Part shown: positions 1 through 7,742 of the stretch, piece by piece
Layout: the number at the start of each line of letters is the position of its first letter
How positions within the stretch are numbered: position 1 is the stretch's first letter
DNA from: Piscinibacter sp.
GTDB taxonomy: Bacteria > Pseudomonadota > Gammaproteobacteria > Burkholderiales > Burkholderiaceae_C
DNA length: 64,000 bases
Assembly: GCA_017983795.1 (NCBI GenBank)
Contig: JAGOAS010000011.1
Coordinates: forward strand, 62,001-126,000
Reading direction: 5' to 3'
Notes under the pieces: generated by a model
What the model was told of the DNA's origin: nothing
The model's database searches: none
Seen by the model: only the letters and a program-made list of their open reading frames with translations
Translations under genes and position numbers: made by a program

Positions 1-501
1 GGCCTCCTCGGTGATGTCGCGGTTGCTGCGCCGGGGGCGGAAGGCCTCCGGATCGGTCCACAGCGCGCGCAGGCGCTGCTGCACCTCGGGGCGGCCCATC
101 TCGTCGAGCGCGAAGACGTGCTTCTCGCTCGGCGTGCCGGTGAAGTGGGTGTGGATCTCGATGCGCAGCCGGTCGCTCACCACCAGCAGCGGCGGGTTCT
201 CGAGCGGCAGCGCATACATCATCAGCTGCTTGAGCGCGCCTTCCAGGCTCTTGCCGGGCGCCTTGTACTCCCAGGCGAAATGGCCGCGCAGCCAGACGTC
301 GGCAAAGCCGTCGGTGCGTGCGCCGGCGCTGCCGGTCTTGGTGAGACCGCGCTCGAAGCAGTAGTTCTCGGGGTCGGCCGGCTCGGGCATGCCGAGCACG
401 CGGCACAGGTCGATGAAATGGGCCTGCGCGCCGGCGCGTTCGTTGAGCTCGTGCGCGGTGCCCTGCGGGCCCCACTTGCGGATGAAGTCGCTTGCCTGCA
501 C
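1..501 (-). CDS. MmeI-like type II restriction-modification enzyme, N-terminal part
   Basis: The first 167 codons of a gene that continues beyond base 1. The start is the GTG at 501, with AGGGAG a few bases upstream. The protein contains RAGAQAHFIDLC near residue 23, then D68, nine residues, E78-x-K80 within DVWLRGHFAWEYK, and then ENPPLLVVSD. MmeI-type (type IIL) enzymes fuse an N-terminal D-x9-E-x-K nuclease to an adenine methyltransferase and target-recognition domain, and MmeI has its motif at almost the same residues (70-82). Single-chain DNA cleavage and host methylation are therefore likely. The methyltransferase part lies outside the window, so a nuclease-dead or truncated relative cannot be excluded. 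The gene begins 4 bases after the toxin gene stop, suggesting one operon. Confidence 0.8.
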   Translation of the reverse strand, partial: MQASDFIRKWGPQGTAHELNERAGAQAHFIDLCRVLGMPEPADPENYCFERGLTKTGSAGARTDGFADVWLRGHFAWEYKAPGKSLEGALKQLMMYALPLENPPLLVVSDRLRIEIHTHFTGTPSEKHVFALDEMGRPEVQQRLRALWTDPEAFRPRRSNRDITEEA

Positions 502-505
502 TCGG

Positions 506-814
506 TCAAGTCTCCCTGAAGCCCGCCTCGCGCTGCGCGCGGATGGCGAGCACCAGAACCAGATCGAAGGCGATCCGGTGCTCGTACAGCGCGACATACC
601 CGTGCGCTCCCTCGCCGATCACCAGCTCGCGCATCGCCCGCCCGCTGGCATCGCGCACCGGTCGGCCGATCTGCGGGTGCCTTGCCAGGATTCCGAAGGC
701 CTCGAGGATCTCGTCCACGCGCCCGAGTGGATCGTTCGCGTCATGCGCGCGCAGGTGATCGACGATCCGGTCCAGGTCCGCCCAGACCGGATCGCTGATC
801 TCGACCCGCGCCAT
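506..814 (-). CDS. RelE/ParE-family toxin
   Basis: A 102-residue basic protein beginning MARVEISDPVWADLDRIVDHL, with a central GRPVRDASGRAMRELVIG segment and a C-terminal YVALYEHRIAFDLVLVLAIRAQRE strand region. This is the usual order of a ParE/RelE toxin: N-terminal helical hairpin, then a beta sheet. Members either poison gyrase (ParE) or cleave mRNA (RelE); the sequence alone does not decide which. It lies 5 bases downstream of the antitoxin gene and 4 bases upstream of the restriction-modification gene, so the three genes are probably co-transcribed. The length is normal and no disruption is visible. Confidence 0.85.
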   Translation of the reverse strand: MARVEISDPVWADLDRIVDHLRAHDANDPLGRVDEILEAFGILARHPQIGRPVRDASGRAMRELVIGEGAHGYVALYEHRIAFDLVLVLAIRAQREAGFRET

Positions 815-819
815 CGTCG

Positions 820-1110
820 TCAGGCCGGCGTGCGCGACTTGCGCGCAGCCGGGCGCGCCGCCTTGCGTCCGCGCGCGAGATCCTGGTAGTAGCGCCGCAC
901 TTCCTCCAGCGGCACCGACAGCCCGGTACGGTCGAACTGCTCGGCACGCTCGCGCCCGAGTGTCAGGAAGTGCTGCCGCGCAGCGTCCCGTTCGACCTTC
1001 TCCGCGATGGCCTCGAGCAGGTAGTTGTGCGGGCTGGTGCCGTTGGCGTCTGCCAGATCGGCCACCTGGCTCTTCAGTTCGTCGGACAGCCGGATGGTGG
1101 TGGTGGGCAT
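820..1110 (-). CDS. Ribbon-helix-helix antitoxin (CopG/ParD-like)
   Basis: A 96-residue protein starting MPTTTIRLSDELKSQVADLA, a classic ribbon-helix-helix DNA-binding start: a beta strand with alternating residues, then two helices around NGTSPHNYLLEAIAEKVE. The C-terminal half (EEVRRYYQDLARGRKAARPA) would be the toxin-neutralising tail. It precedes the ParE/RelE-like gene in the normal antitoxin-first order. GGTTCCT just upstream of the ATG contains a weak ribosome-binding site. A perfect palindrome lies 22 bases upstream of the start and is the likely autoregulatory operator. Confidence 0.87.
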   Translation of the reverse strand: MPTTTIRLSDELKSQVADLADANGTSPHNYLLEAIAEKVERDAARQHFLTLGRERAEQFDRTGLSVPLEEVRRYYQDLARGRKAARPAARKSRTPA

Positions 1111-1132
1111 AGGAACCTCCGAGGCCTCGAAT

Positions 1133-1150
1133 GTAGCACTGCTGTGCTAC
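1133..1150. promoter_or_regulatory. Palindrome upstream of toxin-antitoxin operon (probable operator)
   Basis: GTAGCAC (1133-1139), TGCT, GTGCTAC (1144-1150): a perfect 7-bp inverted repeat with a 4-base spacer, directly upstream of the antitoxin start at 1110. It overlaps the stop codon (1147-1149) of the upstream hydrolase gene. Ribbon-helix-helix antitoxins commonly repress their own operon by binding such dyads. That this one is bound is inferred from position and symmetry. Confidence 0.6.
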
Positions 1151-2091
1151 GCGTCGACGATTCGCCCGCCCTTGCGCCGCAACGCCCCCGCCCCCACCAG
1201 CTCGTCGACCAGCAGCGCGCACCAGCCTTCCGCCGAATCGGCCGCCGCGCGCCCGTGCCGTTGCCACACGCCCGTGAGCATCGGTGTGCCAAGCGCCCAG
1301 CGCAGCAGGTCTTGCTCTTCCTGCTCGCGCACCTCCATCAGGTGGTACTTGATCAGCACCTTCACGCCGTGCTTCGCATGGCGCGCCGGCTCGGCACGAA
1401 ACGATGCGAGGCGCGAGCGCGAGCGCGCCAGCGCCGCCTCGACATCGGTGAAGGGCGCGCCGTGGCCAGGCACGACGAGCTTCACCGGCAAGGCCGCGAT
1501 GGCATCGAGCACCGCGCCGACGTCGTCGAAACCCGGCTCGCCGTCCATCTCCGGGAAGACCACGCCGAAGCCCTGCTCCCACAGCGCGTCGGCGGAGATC
1601 AGCAGGCCGTTCGTCGCGTCGAACAGCATCACCGAATCCGGGTCGTGCCCGGGCGCGGCCAGCACCTCGAAGCGGCGGCCGCCGGCGTGCAGCAGCTCGC
1701 CCGGGTGCAGCGTGTCGTGCACCTCGAAGCGTTCGCACAGCTGGCCGGTGGCCTCGTAGCTGAGCGCGCCCGCTTCCCACGTGCGCACCGCCTCGGCCAA
1801 GCCCGGCGGGATGGTGATGCGCGCGCCGAGCGCGCGCGCCAGCGTGGCGTTGCCGCCGCAGTGGTCGCTGTGCAGATGGGTGTTGACGATGCGCGCCAGC
1901 GGCGCCTCACCGAGTGCGTGGCGCACCAGCGCGAGCGTCTGCTGCGCATGGTTGACGTGGCCGCTGTCGATCAGCGTGGCGCCTTCTTCGCCCTCGGCCG
2001 CCTGCACCAGGATGTTGTTGGACGACAGCCAGCCGCGCTCGAATACGCGCAGCCCCGCGAGGGCAGGATGATCGTGAACCGGGGCACTCAT
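1147..2091 (-). CDS. MBL-fold metallo-hydrolase
   Basis: A 314-residue metallo-beta-lactamase-fold hydrolase. The metal-binding motif THLHSDH is at residues 71-77, followed by H149 (APGHD), D168 (ISADALW) and H210 (VVPGHGAP), so the dinuclear zinc site appears complete. The C-terminal part (about residues 230-314) is a helical extension with KYHLMEVREQEEQDL, as in LACTB2/SoxH-like hydrolases. The substrate is unknown; thioesters or nucleic acid are possible in this family. It is divergent from the YcaQ-like gene with a 43-base gap, and its stop codon overlaps the toxin-antitoxin palindrome. Confidence 0.85.
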   Translation of the reverse strand: MSAPVHDHPALAGLRVFERGWLSSNNILVQAAEGEEGATLIDSGHVNHAQQTLALVRHALGEAPLARIVNTHLHSDHCGGNATLARALGARITIPPGLAEAVRTWEAGALSYEATGQLCERFEVHDTLHPGELLHAGGRRFEVLAAPGHDPDSVMLFDATNGLLISADALWEQGFGVVFPEMDGEPGFDDVGAVLDAIAALPVKLVVPGHGAPFTDVEAALARSRSRLASFRAEPARHAKHGVKVLIKYHLMEVREQEEQDLLRWALGTPMLTGVWQRHGRAAADSAEGWCALLVDELVGAGALRRKGGRIVDA

Positions 2092-2134
2092 GCGGCCGAT
2101 TCTGCGCGAGCCTGCGCCGCGGCATCATCGGGAC

Positions 2135-3223
2135 ATGCCCAAGCCCCCGCTCACGCTGGACGATCTGCGCCGTCACGCCATCGCCCGCACCTTCTTCACG
2201 CCGACCACGCTGCCGCGCGCGATCACCAAGCTCGGCTTCGTGCAGGCCGACCCGATCCGCGCGCCGGCGCGCGCGCAGGATCTGACGCTGCGCCAGCGCG
2301 TCGCCGACTACCGCGCCGGCGACCTCGAGCGCCGCTATCCGAAGCTCGCCATCGAGGAGGATTTCTTCGTCAACTACGGCTTCCTGCCGCGCGAGCTGCA
2401 CCACCTGATGCACCCGCGCGAGCCGCGCACGGCCTGGACCAGGGCGCGCTGGAAGCAGGCGCATGCGGTGCTCGAGTTCGTGCGCGAGCGCGGCGTGGTG
2501 CACCCCAAGGACGTGGATGCGCAGTTCGCGCACGGCAAGACGGTCAACTGGTTCGGCGGTTCCTCCAACGCCAGCACGCAGCTGCTCGACGGCATGCACT
2601 ACCGCGGCCTGCTGCGCGTGGCGCGGCGCGAGGGCGGCATCCGCCTCTATGCGGCGCGCGAGGCGACGCCGCCGCCCGCCGACCTGCGCGCGGCGCACGA
2701 CGCCTTGGTCGACGTGATCGTCGCCAAGTACGCGCCACTGCCCCTGGCCACGCTCGGCCAGCTGCTCAGCCACCTCGGCGGCGGCGTGCCGCAGTGGCGC
2801 GGCGAGCGCGCCGCGGCGCTGGCGCGCGCCAAGGCCCGGCTGGCGCATGAACGTGTCGACGGCATCGACTGGTACCGGCCGGCCGGCGAGCGCCTCGTGC
2901 GCCGCGAGAGCGCGGAGCGTGTGCGCCTGCTCGCCCCCTTCGACCCGCTGGTGTGGGATCGGCGCCGCTTCGAGCACTTCTGGGGCTGGGCCTACCGCTT
3001 CGAGGCCTACACGCCGGCGCCGGCGCGCAAGCTGGGCTACTACGCGCTGCCGCTGTTGTGGCGTGATGCGGTGATCGGCTGGGCCAACGCGGCGAGCGGC
3101 AAGGAGGGCCGCCTCGATCTGCGCTGCGGCTACGTCGCCGGCCGCGCGCCGCGCGAGGCGGCGTTTCGGCGCGAGCTGGAGGCGGAGGTCGAACGGCTGC
3201 GCGCTTTTCTGATTCCGCGCTGA
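2135..3223 (+). CDS. YcaQ/AlkZ-family winged-helix DNA glycosylase
   Basis: A 362-residue HTH_42/YcaQ-family protein. The start MPKPPLTLDDLRRHAIAR is chosen over an in-frame upstream codon because it matches the family N-terminus. Residues 36-39 read VQAD, giving Q37-x-D39. The related AlkZ enzyme uses a Gln-x-Gln motif at this place, and the YcaQ branch uses Gln-x-Asp. Three winged helices are expected. YcaQ-type enzymes unhook interstrand crosslinks and alkylated purines. The sequence also shows LAPFDPLVWDRRRFEHFWGW, a strong family signature near residue 270. It appears monocistronic. Confidence 0.85.
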   Translation: MPKPPLTLDDLRRHAIARTFFTPTTLPRAITKLGFVQADPIRAPARAQDLTLRQRVADYRAGDLERRYPKLAIEEDFFVNYGFLPRELHHLMHPREPRTAWTRARWKQAHAVLEFVRERGVVHPKDVDAQFAHGKTVNWFGGSSNASTQLLDGMHYRGLLRVARREGGIRLYAAREATPPPADLRAAHDALVDVIVAKYAPLPLATLGQLLSHLGGGVPQWRGERAAALARAKARLAHERVDGIDWYRPAGERLVRRESAERVRLLAPFDPLVWDRRRFEHFWGWAYRFEAYTPAPARKLGYYALPLLWRDAVIGWANAASGKEGRLDLRCGYVAGRAPREAAFRRELEAEVERLRAFLIPR

Positions 3224-3231
3224 TTCGCGCA

Positions 3232-3258
3232 GGGCTTCGACAGGCTCAGCCCGAACGG
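3232..3258. repeat. Dispersed REP-like intergenic repeat
   Basis: GGGCTTCGACAGGCTCAGCCC followed by GAACGG. I recognise this as a short repeat found many times in the genomes of numerous proteobacteria, whose translation gives FGLSLSKP. It is partly self-complementary (GGGCT...AGCCC) and sits between convergent genes. Only one copy was noticed in this window. Confidence 0.65.
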
Positions 3259-3260
3259 GA

Positions 3261-4427
3261 TCACAGCGGCTGCTTCAGCGCGCGCTGCCGCGTGGCGAGC
3301 AGCGCCCCGAGCGCCAGCACGCCGGCCGACACCGCCAGCCCGCGCGCCAGGCCGCCCGCGCCATCGGCCACCCAGCCGACCAGGCTGGGCCCGACGATCT
3401 GTCCGGCCGCGAAGATGCTGGTGAAGGCCGCGATGCCCGCCGGCCACGCCGCCGGCGGCAGGTTGTGGCGCACCAGGGCGGTGGTGGAGGCCACCAGCGA
3501 GAGGAATACCGCACCGAACAGCGCGCCGGAGGCGAATACCGCCAGCGGATGCGCGCTCAGCACCGGCAGCAGCGTGGCCACGGCGAGCAGCGCATTGAGC
3601 AGCGCAAGCGGCTGGCCGCCGCGGTAGCGCTGCAGCAGCGGCGCCCACAGCCACGAGGAGGCGATGACGCCGCAGCCGAGCAGGATGTAGAACGCCACCA
3701 CCGTGGCGCCGCTCGCGCCCTGCTCGCGCAGCAGCGTGACGATGAAGGTCATGTAGCCGATGTAGCCGAGGCCGAACATCAGGTAGCCGGCCAGGCCGAA
3801 GGCGAAGTCGCGCGCGGAAAAGCCCGTGCCGCGAGCCGCGGCCGCCATCGGTGCCGCCGCCAGCGGCCGCGTGCCCCAGCCCATCGCCAGCGTGGCCGCC
3901 AGCGCCGCCAGTGCGAGGCCTTGCCATGCGACCGGCCAGGTGAGCGGCGGCACGATCAGCGACGACGCGACGATGCCCAGCCCGGTGCCGCCGTAATACA
4001 GGCCCAGCACCAGCGAGGGCCTGGCGCCCGGCTGCTGGCCGAGCCGCGCCGCCAGCAGGCCGCCGCTGGCGAAGGTGGCCGCGCTGGCCACGCCGGTGAG
4101 CCCGCGCAGCGCGTACAGCAGCGCATCGCTGCGCACCATGCTGCCTGCCACGCCGTGCAAGGCCAGCAGCAGCGCCGCGCCCCAGCCGCCGCCGAGAAAG
4201 ATCGTGCGCGCGTCGAGCCTGGCCAGCGCGCGCGGCAGCAGCAGCGCGCCGACGAGGTAACCCGTCGCGTTGACGGTGTTCATCGCACCGGCCGTGAAGT
4301 AGCTCCAGCCGAGCTCGGCGCGCATCGGCGGCAGCAGCAGCGCGTAGGAGAAGCGCGCCAGGCCGAGCGAGATGGCCGCGCCCAGCGCGAGCGCCAGGGC
4401 GGTGACGAAGACGCGCCGCTCGTTCAT
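3261..4427 (-). CDS. MFS transporter, YbfB/YjiJ family
   Basis: A 388-residue polytopic membrane protein with about 12 hydrophobic segments, starting MNERRVFVTALALALGAAIS and with LARFSYALLLPPM near residue 25, typical of YbfB/YjiJ-type major facilitator transporters. The substrate is unknown; relatives are assumed to export small molecules. The ATG at 4427 overlaps the TGA of the upstream phosphatase gene (ATGA), which both supports this start and implies translational coupling. A dispersed repeat follows the stop codon. Confidence 0.85.
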   Translation of the reverse strand: MNERRVFVTALALALGAAISLGLARFSYALLLPPMRAELGWSYFTAGAMNTVNATGYLVGALLLPRALARLDARTIFLGGGWGAALLLALHGVAGSMVRSDALLYALRGLTGVASAATFASGGLLAARLGQQPGARPSLVLGLYYGGTGLGIVASSLIVPPLTWPVAWQGLALAALAATLAMGWGTRPLAAAPMAAAARGTGFSARDFAFGLAGYLMFGLGYIGYMTFIVTLLREQGASGATVVAFYILLGCGVIASSWLWAPLLQRYRGGQPLALLNALLAVATLLPVLSAHPLAVFASGALFGAVFLSLVASTTALVRHNLPPAAWPAGIAAFTSIFAAGQIVGPSLVGWVADGAGGLARGLAVSAGVLALGALLATRQRALKQPL

Positions 4428-5227
4428 CGGCCGCGCGCCGCCAGCAGCCGCTGCGCCACTTCCGCGAAGCCGCGGCCGCGCTCGCCGACGCTGATCCACG
4501 CCGGCCAGGTGTGCAGTTGCGCCGCGAAGCGCATCAGGTTTGCCACGCCCACGCTCAAGGGAAAGTGCTCGAACATGAGCTGATCGTTGGTCGAATCGCC
4601 GACGTAGACCCAGCGTGCGCGTTCGGCCTCGAGCTCGCGGCCGAGCAGGCGCTGCACGATCCAGCGCGCACCGCTCCACTTGTCGTGATCGCCGAACCAG
4701 CCGTTGACGTGGATGGAGCTGACGGTCGCGTTCATGCCCTCGTCCTGCATCAGCGCCACGACGCGTGCGATGGCCGCCTCATCGAGCTGCGCGAACTCGC
4801 TGTGATCGATGGCGATGTCGGTGATGCGCCCGGCGCTGTCGCGCGCCAGCGTGCTGCCCGGCACCTCGCGCAGCACGCGCCGCGCCGCCGCGGCCAGGCG
4901 CTGCGCGTTGTGCGTGCGCGTGGCCTCGTCCTGCGCATACTCGATCTGCAGCTCGCCGCCGCGCATGAACAGCGCCACCGCGCCGTTCTCGGCCACGATG
5001 GCGGTGATGGGCCACTCGCGCGCGAAGGGCTCGCTCCAGCCTGCGGGCCGCCCGGTGATGGCGATCACCGGCAGGCCGGCGGCACGCAGAGCGCCGAGCG
5101 CCGCGAGCGCCTCGGGCTCGATCGCCCCCTCGTGGGTGAGCGTGTCGTCGATGTCGGTGAGCACGCCGCAGACGGCGGCGAAGGCGGCGTCGGGGCAGTC
5201 GGCCAGCGGGCGGCTTGGTTGGGGCAT
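4424..5227 (-). CDS. HAD-IIB family phosphatase
   Basis: A 267-residue Cof-type (HAD-IIB) hydrolase. Motif I DIDDT has nucleophile D25 and acid/base D27. ITGR follows in motif II (about residue 57), and GDSTND at 210-215 is motif IV. The cap region between motifs II and III resembles sugar-phosphate and mannosyl-3-phosphoglycerate phosphatases, so a phosphosugar substrate is plausible but unproven. The gene is coupled by a 4-base overlap to the MFS transporter downstream. It is divergent from the haloacid-dehalogenase-like gene, 42 bases away. Confidence 0.85.
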   Translation of the reverse strand: MPQPSRPLADCPDAAFAAVCGVLTDIDDTLTHEGAIEPEALAALGALRAAGLPVIAITGRPAGWSEPFAREWPITAIVAENGAVALFMRGGELQIEYAQDEATRTHNAQRLAAAARRVLREVPGSTLARDSAGRITDIAIDHSEFAQLDEAAIARVVALMQDEGMNATVSSIHVNGWFGDHDKWSGARWIVQRLLGRELEAERARWVYVGDSTNDQLMFEHFPLSVGVANLMRFAAQLHTWPAWISVGERGRGFAEVAQRLLAARGR

Positions 5228-5269
5228 GGCGGGAAGTCTCGCACGGCAGCGCGGCGCTATGCTGCGGCC

Positions 5270-5974
5270 ATGACCGAAGTGAAGCTGCTGCTCTTCGACG
5301 TATTCGGCACGCTGGCCGACTGGCATGGTTCGATCGCGCGCGAGGTGCACGGCCTGCTCGCCGCACGCGGCCTCGCGGTCGACGGTGCCGGCTTCGCCAC
5401 GGCCTGGCGCGCCGAGTACCAGGGCGCGATGGAGGAAGTGCGCAGCGGCCGCATCCCCTTCTGCAAGCTCGACCTGCTGCACCGTCGCAACCTCGACATC
5501 GTGCTGAAGGCCCAAGGCCTCGATCACCTCGACGAAGCGACGCGGCGCCAGCTCAACCTCGCCTGGCACCGCCTCGACGGCTGGCCCGACGTGACGCCCG
5601 GCCTGGCGCGGCTGCGCCTGAAGTACCGCCTCGCGCCGTGCTCGAACGGCAACATCTCGCTGATGGCCGATCTGGCGCGGCGCAACGGCTGGCACTGGGA
5701 CGCCATCACCGGCGCCGAACTGGCGCGCGACTACAAGCCCAAGGCGATCGTCTACCTCAGCGCCGTCGAGGCCTTCGACTGCGCGCCGCACGAGGCCATG
5801 ATGGTGGCGGCGCATTCCTCCGATCTCGCCGCGGCCGCCGCCGCCGGCCTGCGCACCGCCTTCATCGCGCGACCCAACGAGCATGGGCCGGGCATCGGCG
5901 AGACCGCGGCCAGCGTGCCGGTGGACGTTTCGGCCAACGGGTTGATCGACCTGGCCGAGCGCCTCGGCGGCTAG
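5270..5974 (+). CDS. Haloacid dehalogenase, type II
   Basis: A 234-residue HAD-superfamily protein. Nucleophile D10 lies in LLLFDVFGTLADW; CSNGN gives S125-N126; KPKAIVY gives K156 and Y162; and D185 sits in AAHSSDL. These correspond to the catalytic set of L-2-haloacid dehalogenases, which hydrolyse 2-haloalkanoates to hydroxy acids. Many homologues in this family have other or unknown substrates, so dehalogenation is an inference. Its TAG stop overlaps the TAG stop of the convergent SDR gene by 2 bases, at CTAGTAG. Confidence 0.8.
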   Translation: MTEVKLLLFDVFGTLADWHGSIAREVHGLLAARGLAVDGAGFATAWRAEYQGAMEEVRSGRIPFCKLDLLHRRNLDIVLKAQGLDHLDEATRRQLNLAWHRLDGWPDVTPGLARLRLKYRLAPCSNGNISLMADLARRNGWHWDAITGAELARDYKPKAIVYLSAVEAFDCAPHEAMMVAAHSSDLAAAAAAGLRTAFIARPNEHGPGIGETAASVPVDVSANGLIDLAERLGG

Positions 5975-6723
5975 TAGGTGGCGCGCCCGCCGGAGATGTC
6001 GAACACCGCGCCGGTGGAGAAGGAGCAATCCTCCGAGGCCAGCCAGCCGATCAGCGCGGCGATCTCGTTCACCTGCACGAAGCGCTGCATCGGAATCTTC
6101 GACAGCATGAAGTTGATGTGCTGCTCGGACATCTGATCGAAGATCGCCGTCTTGGCCGCCGCCGGCGATACCGCGTTGACGAGCACGCCCTGCGTGGCCA
6201 GTTCCTTGGCGAGCGATTTGGTGAGCGCGATCAGCCCGGCCTTCGAGGCGCTGTAGTGCGAGGCGTTGGGGTTGCCTTCCTTGCCCGCCACCGAGGCGAC
6301 GTTGACGATGCGCCCGTAGCCGCGCTGCAGCATCTGCGGCACCACGGCGCGGCAGGTGAGGTAGGGCGCGATCAGGTTGACCTCGACGACACGCCGCCAC
6401 ACCTCGGGCTGCAGTTCCCAGGTGGTCGCGTTGCCGCCGGTGATGCCGGCGTTGTTGACGAGGATGTCGATGCGGCCATGCGTGCGCATCACCGCGCCGG
6501 TGGCGGCGGCGACCGCGCCTTCGTCGGTGAGCTCCACGGCCGCGCCGTCCACGGGGCCGAGCGCGGACAAGGCTTCCTTGGCCGCGGCCAGCGCCTTGGC
6601 GTCGATGTCCCACAGCACCACCTTGGCGCCGGAGAGCAGCATGCGCTCGGCGGTGGCGTAGCCGATGCCCTGCGCGCCGCCGGTGATGATGGCGACGCGT
6701 CCGTTCAGGTCGAGCTGGTTCAT
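5971..6723 (-). CDS. SDR-family oxidoreductase (sugar-acid cluster)
   Basis: A 250-residue classical short-chain dehydrogenase. The NAD(P)-binding motif TGGAQGIG is at 14-21, NNAG at 90-93, catalytic S144 precedes Y157-SAS-K161, and the C-terminus is FDISGGRATY. The start MNQLDLNGR is chosen over an upstream codon because its ATG overlaps the denD-like TGA (ATGA). It is the last gene of the minus-strand operon with the LtnD-, OtnI- and DenD-like genes, so it probably oxidises or reduces a polyhydroxy acid or alcohol feeding the same pathway. The exact substrate is unknown. Confidence 0.85.
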   Translation of the reverse strand: MNQLDLNGRVAIITGGAQGIGYATAERMLLSGAKVVLWDIDAKALAAAKEALSALGPVDGAAVELTDEGAVAAATGAVMRTHGRIDILVNNAGITGGNATTWELQPEVWRRVVEVNLIAPYLTCRAVVPQMLQRGYGRIVNVASVAGKEGNPNASHYSASKAGLIALTKSLAKELATQGVLVNAVSPAAAKTAIFDQMSEQHINFMLSKIPMQRFVQVNEIAALIGWLASEDCSFSTGAVFDISGGRATY

Positions 6724-7739
6724 CGTGCGAGCCCCTTCAGCGCCTCGGCGGCATTCGGCGATGCTTCGCAATCGGCGATGTACTGGCGAATGATGTCGGC
6801 GAACGAGCTGTCCGCCTGCAGGCCCAGTGCCGCGGCGCGCGCCGCGCTGGCACCGCTCGGCCAGTTGGCGACGATGCCGGCGATGCGCTCGTCGCGCTCG
6901 AAGCGCACGCGCGCGCGCACCGCCTTGCCGGCCACCTGCTCGAGCGCCTCGAGCATCTCGCCGACCTTGACATTGAGCGCCGGCAGGTTGAGCGCCAGCC
7001 GCCCCTTGAAGGCCTCGCGGCTCGCTTCGTAGACGGCGATCAGGCCAGCCACCGTTCGGCCCGGCGAAGCCACCGGGTGCGACACCTCGGGCGACACCGG
7101 GCAGACCGATTCCACCCCCGCCAGCGGCTCACGGATGATGCCGCTGAAGAACGAGGAGGCGGCTCCGTTCGGCTTGCCCGGCCGCACCGTCACCGTCATC
7201 AGGCGCGCGCTGCGGCCGTCGATGTAGCCCTTGCGCGTGTAGTCGGCGATCAGGTATTCGCACATCAGCTTGTGCGTGCCGTAGCTGGTCTGCGGCGCGG
7301 GCAGCGTGGTGTCGGCCACCAGCGGCGGCAGCGGCACCGCGGCATCGGGGCCGAACACGGCCACCGAGCTGCTGAAGACGAAGGTGGGCACCTTGCCGCC
7401 GCGGGCGAGGTTGAGGCGGAAGGCGTCGAGCAGGTTGCGCGTGCTGTCGAGGTTGCTGCGCAGGCCGAGGTCGAAATCGAGCTCGCATTCGCCCGACACC
7501 GCCGAGGCGAGGTGGAACACGCCGTCGAAGCCTTCCTCGGCCAGCGCCGTGCATTGCGCCAGCAGCGCGCCGGCGCGCGCGCTGACGCGCGGGTCGGCGA
7601 GCAGGTCGGCCGGCGGTGGGAACTGGTCGGCGAGCACCAGCTGTTCGATCTTCTTTCCCGCCAGCGTGCCGCGCGCCAGCAGCGTGCGCGCGAGGCGCGC
7701 TCCCACGAAACCGGCACCGCCGGTGATGAGCAGCTTCAT
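6720..7739 (-). CDS. denD: DenD-like D-erythronate dehydrogenase (NAD-dependent epimerase fold)
   Basis: A 339-residue extended SDR. GGAGFVG at 7-13 binds NAD, SSS is at 123-125, and Y153-GTH-K157 is the catalytic pair. VRPGKPNGAASSFFSGIIREPL and the C-terminal layout are characteristic of the DenD family, which oxidises D-erythronate to 2-oxo-tetronate. It lies 3 bases downstream of the OtnI-like gene and overlaps the SDR gene by 4 bases. The family assignment is strong. The actual substrate in this organism is an inference, because the downstream kinase and aldolase genes are not in the window. Confidence 0.8.
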   Translation of the reverse strand: MKLLITGGAGFVGARLARTLLARGTLAGKKIEQLVLADQFPPPADLLADPRVSARAGALLAQCTALAEEGFDGVFHLASAVSGECELDFDLGLRSNLDSTRNLLDAFRLNLARGGKVPTFVFSSSVAVFGPDAAVPLPPLVADTTLPAPQTSYGTHKLMCEYLIADYTRKGYIDGRSARLMTVTVRPGKPNGAASSFFSGIIREPLAGVESVCPVSPEVSHPVASPGRTVAGLIAVYEASREAFKGRLALNLPALNVKVGEMLEALEQVAGKAVRARVRFERDERIAGIVANWPSGASAARAAALGLQADSSFADIIRQYIADCEASPNAAEALKGLAR

Positions 7740-7742
7740 GCC

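Noticed and set aside
5971..5977. CTAGTAG at the junction of the dehalogenase and SDR genes as an attachment site
   Set aside because: It is explained by two overlapping convergent stop codons; no direct repeat or integrase is present.
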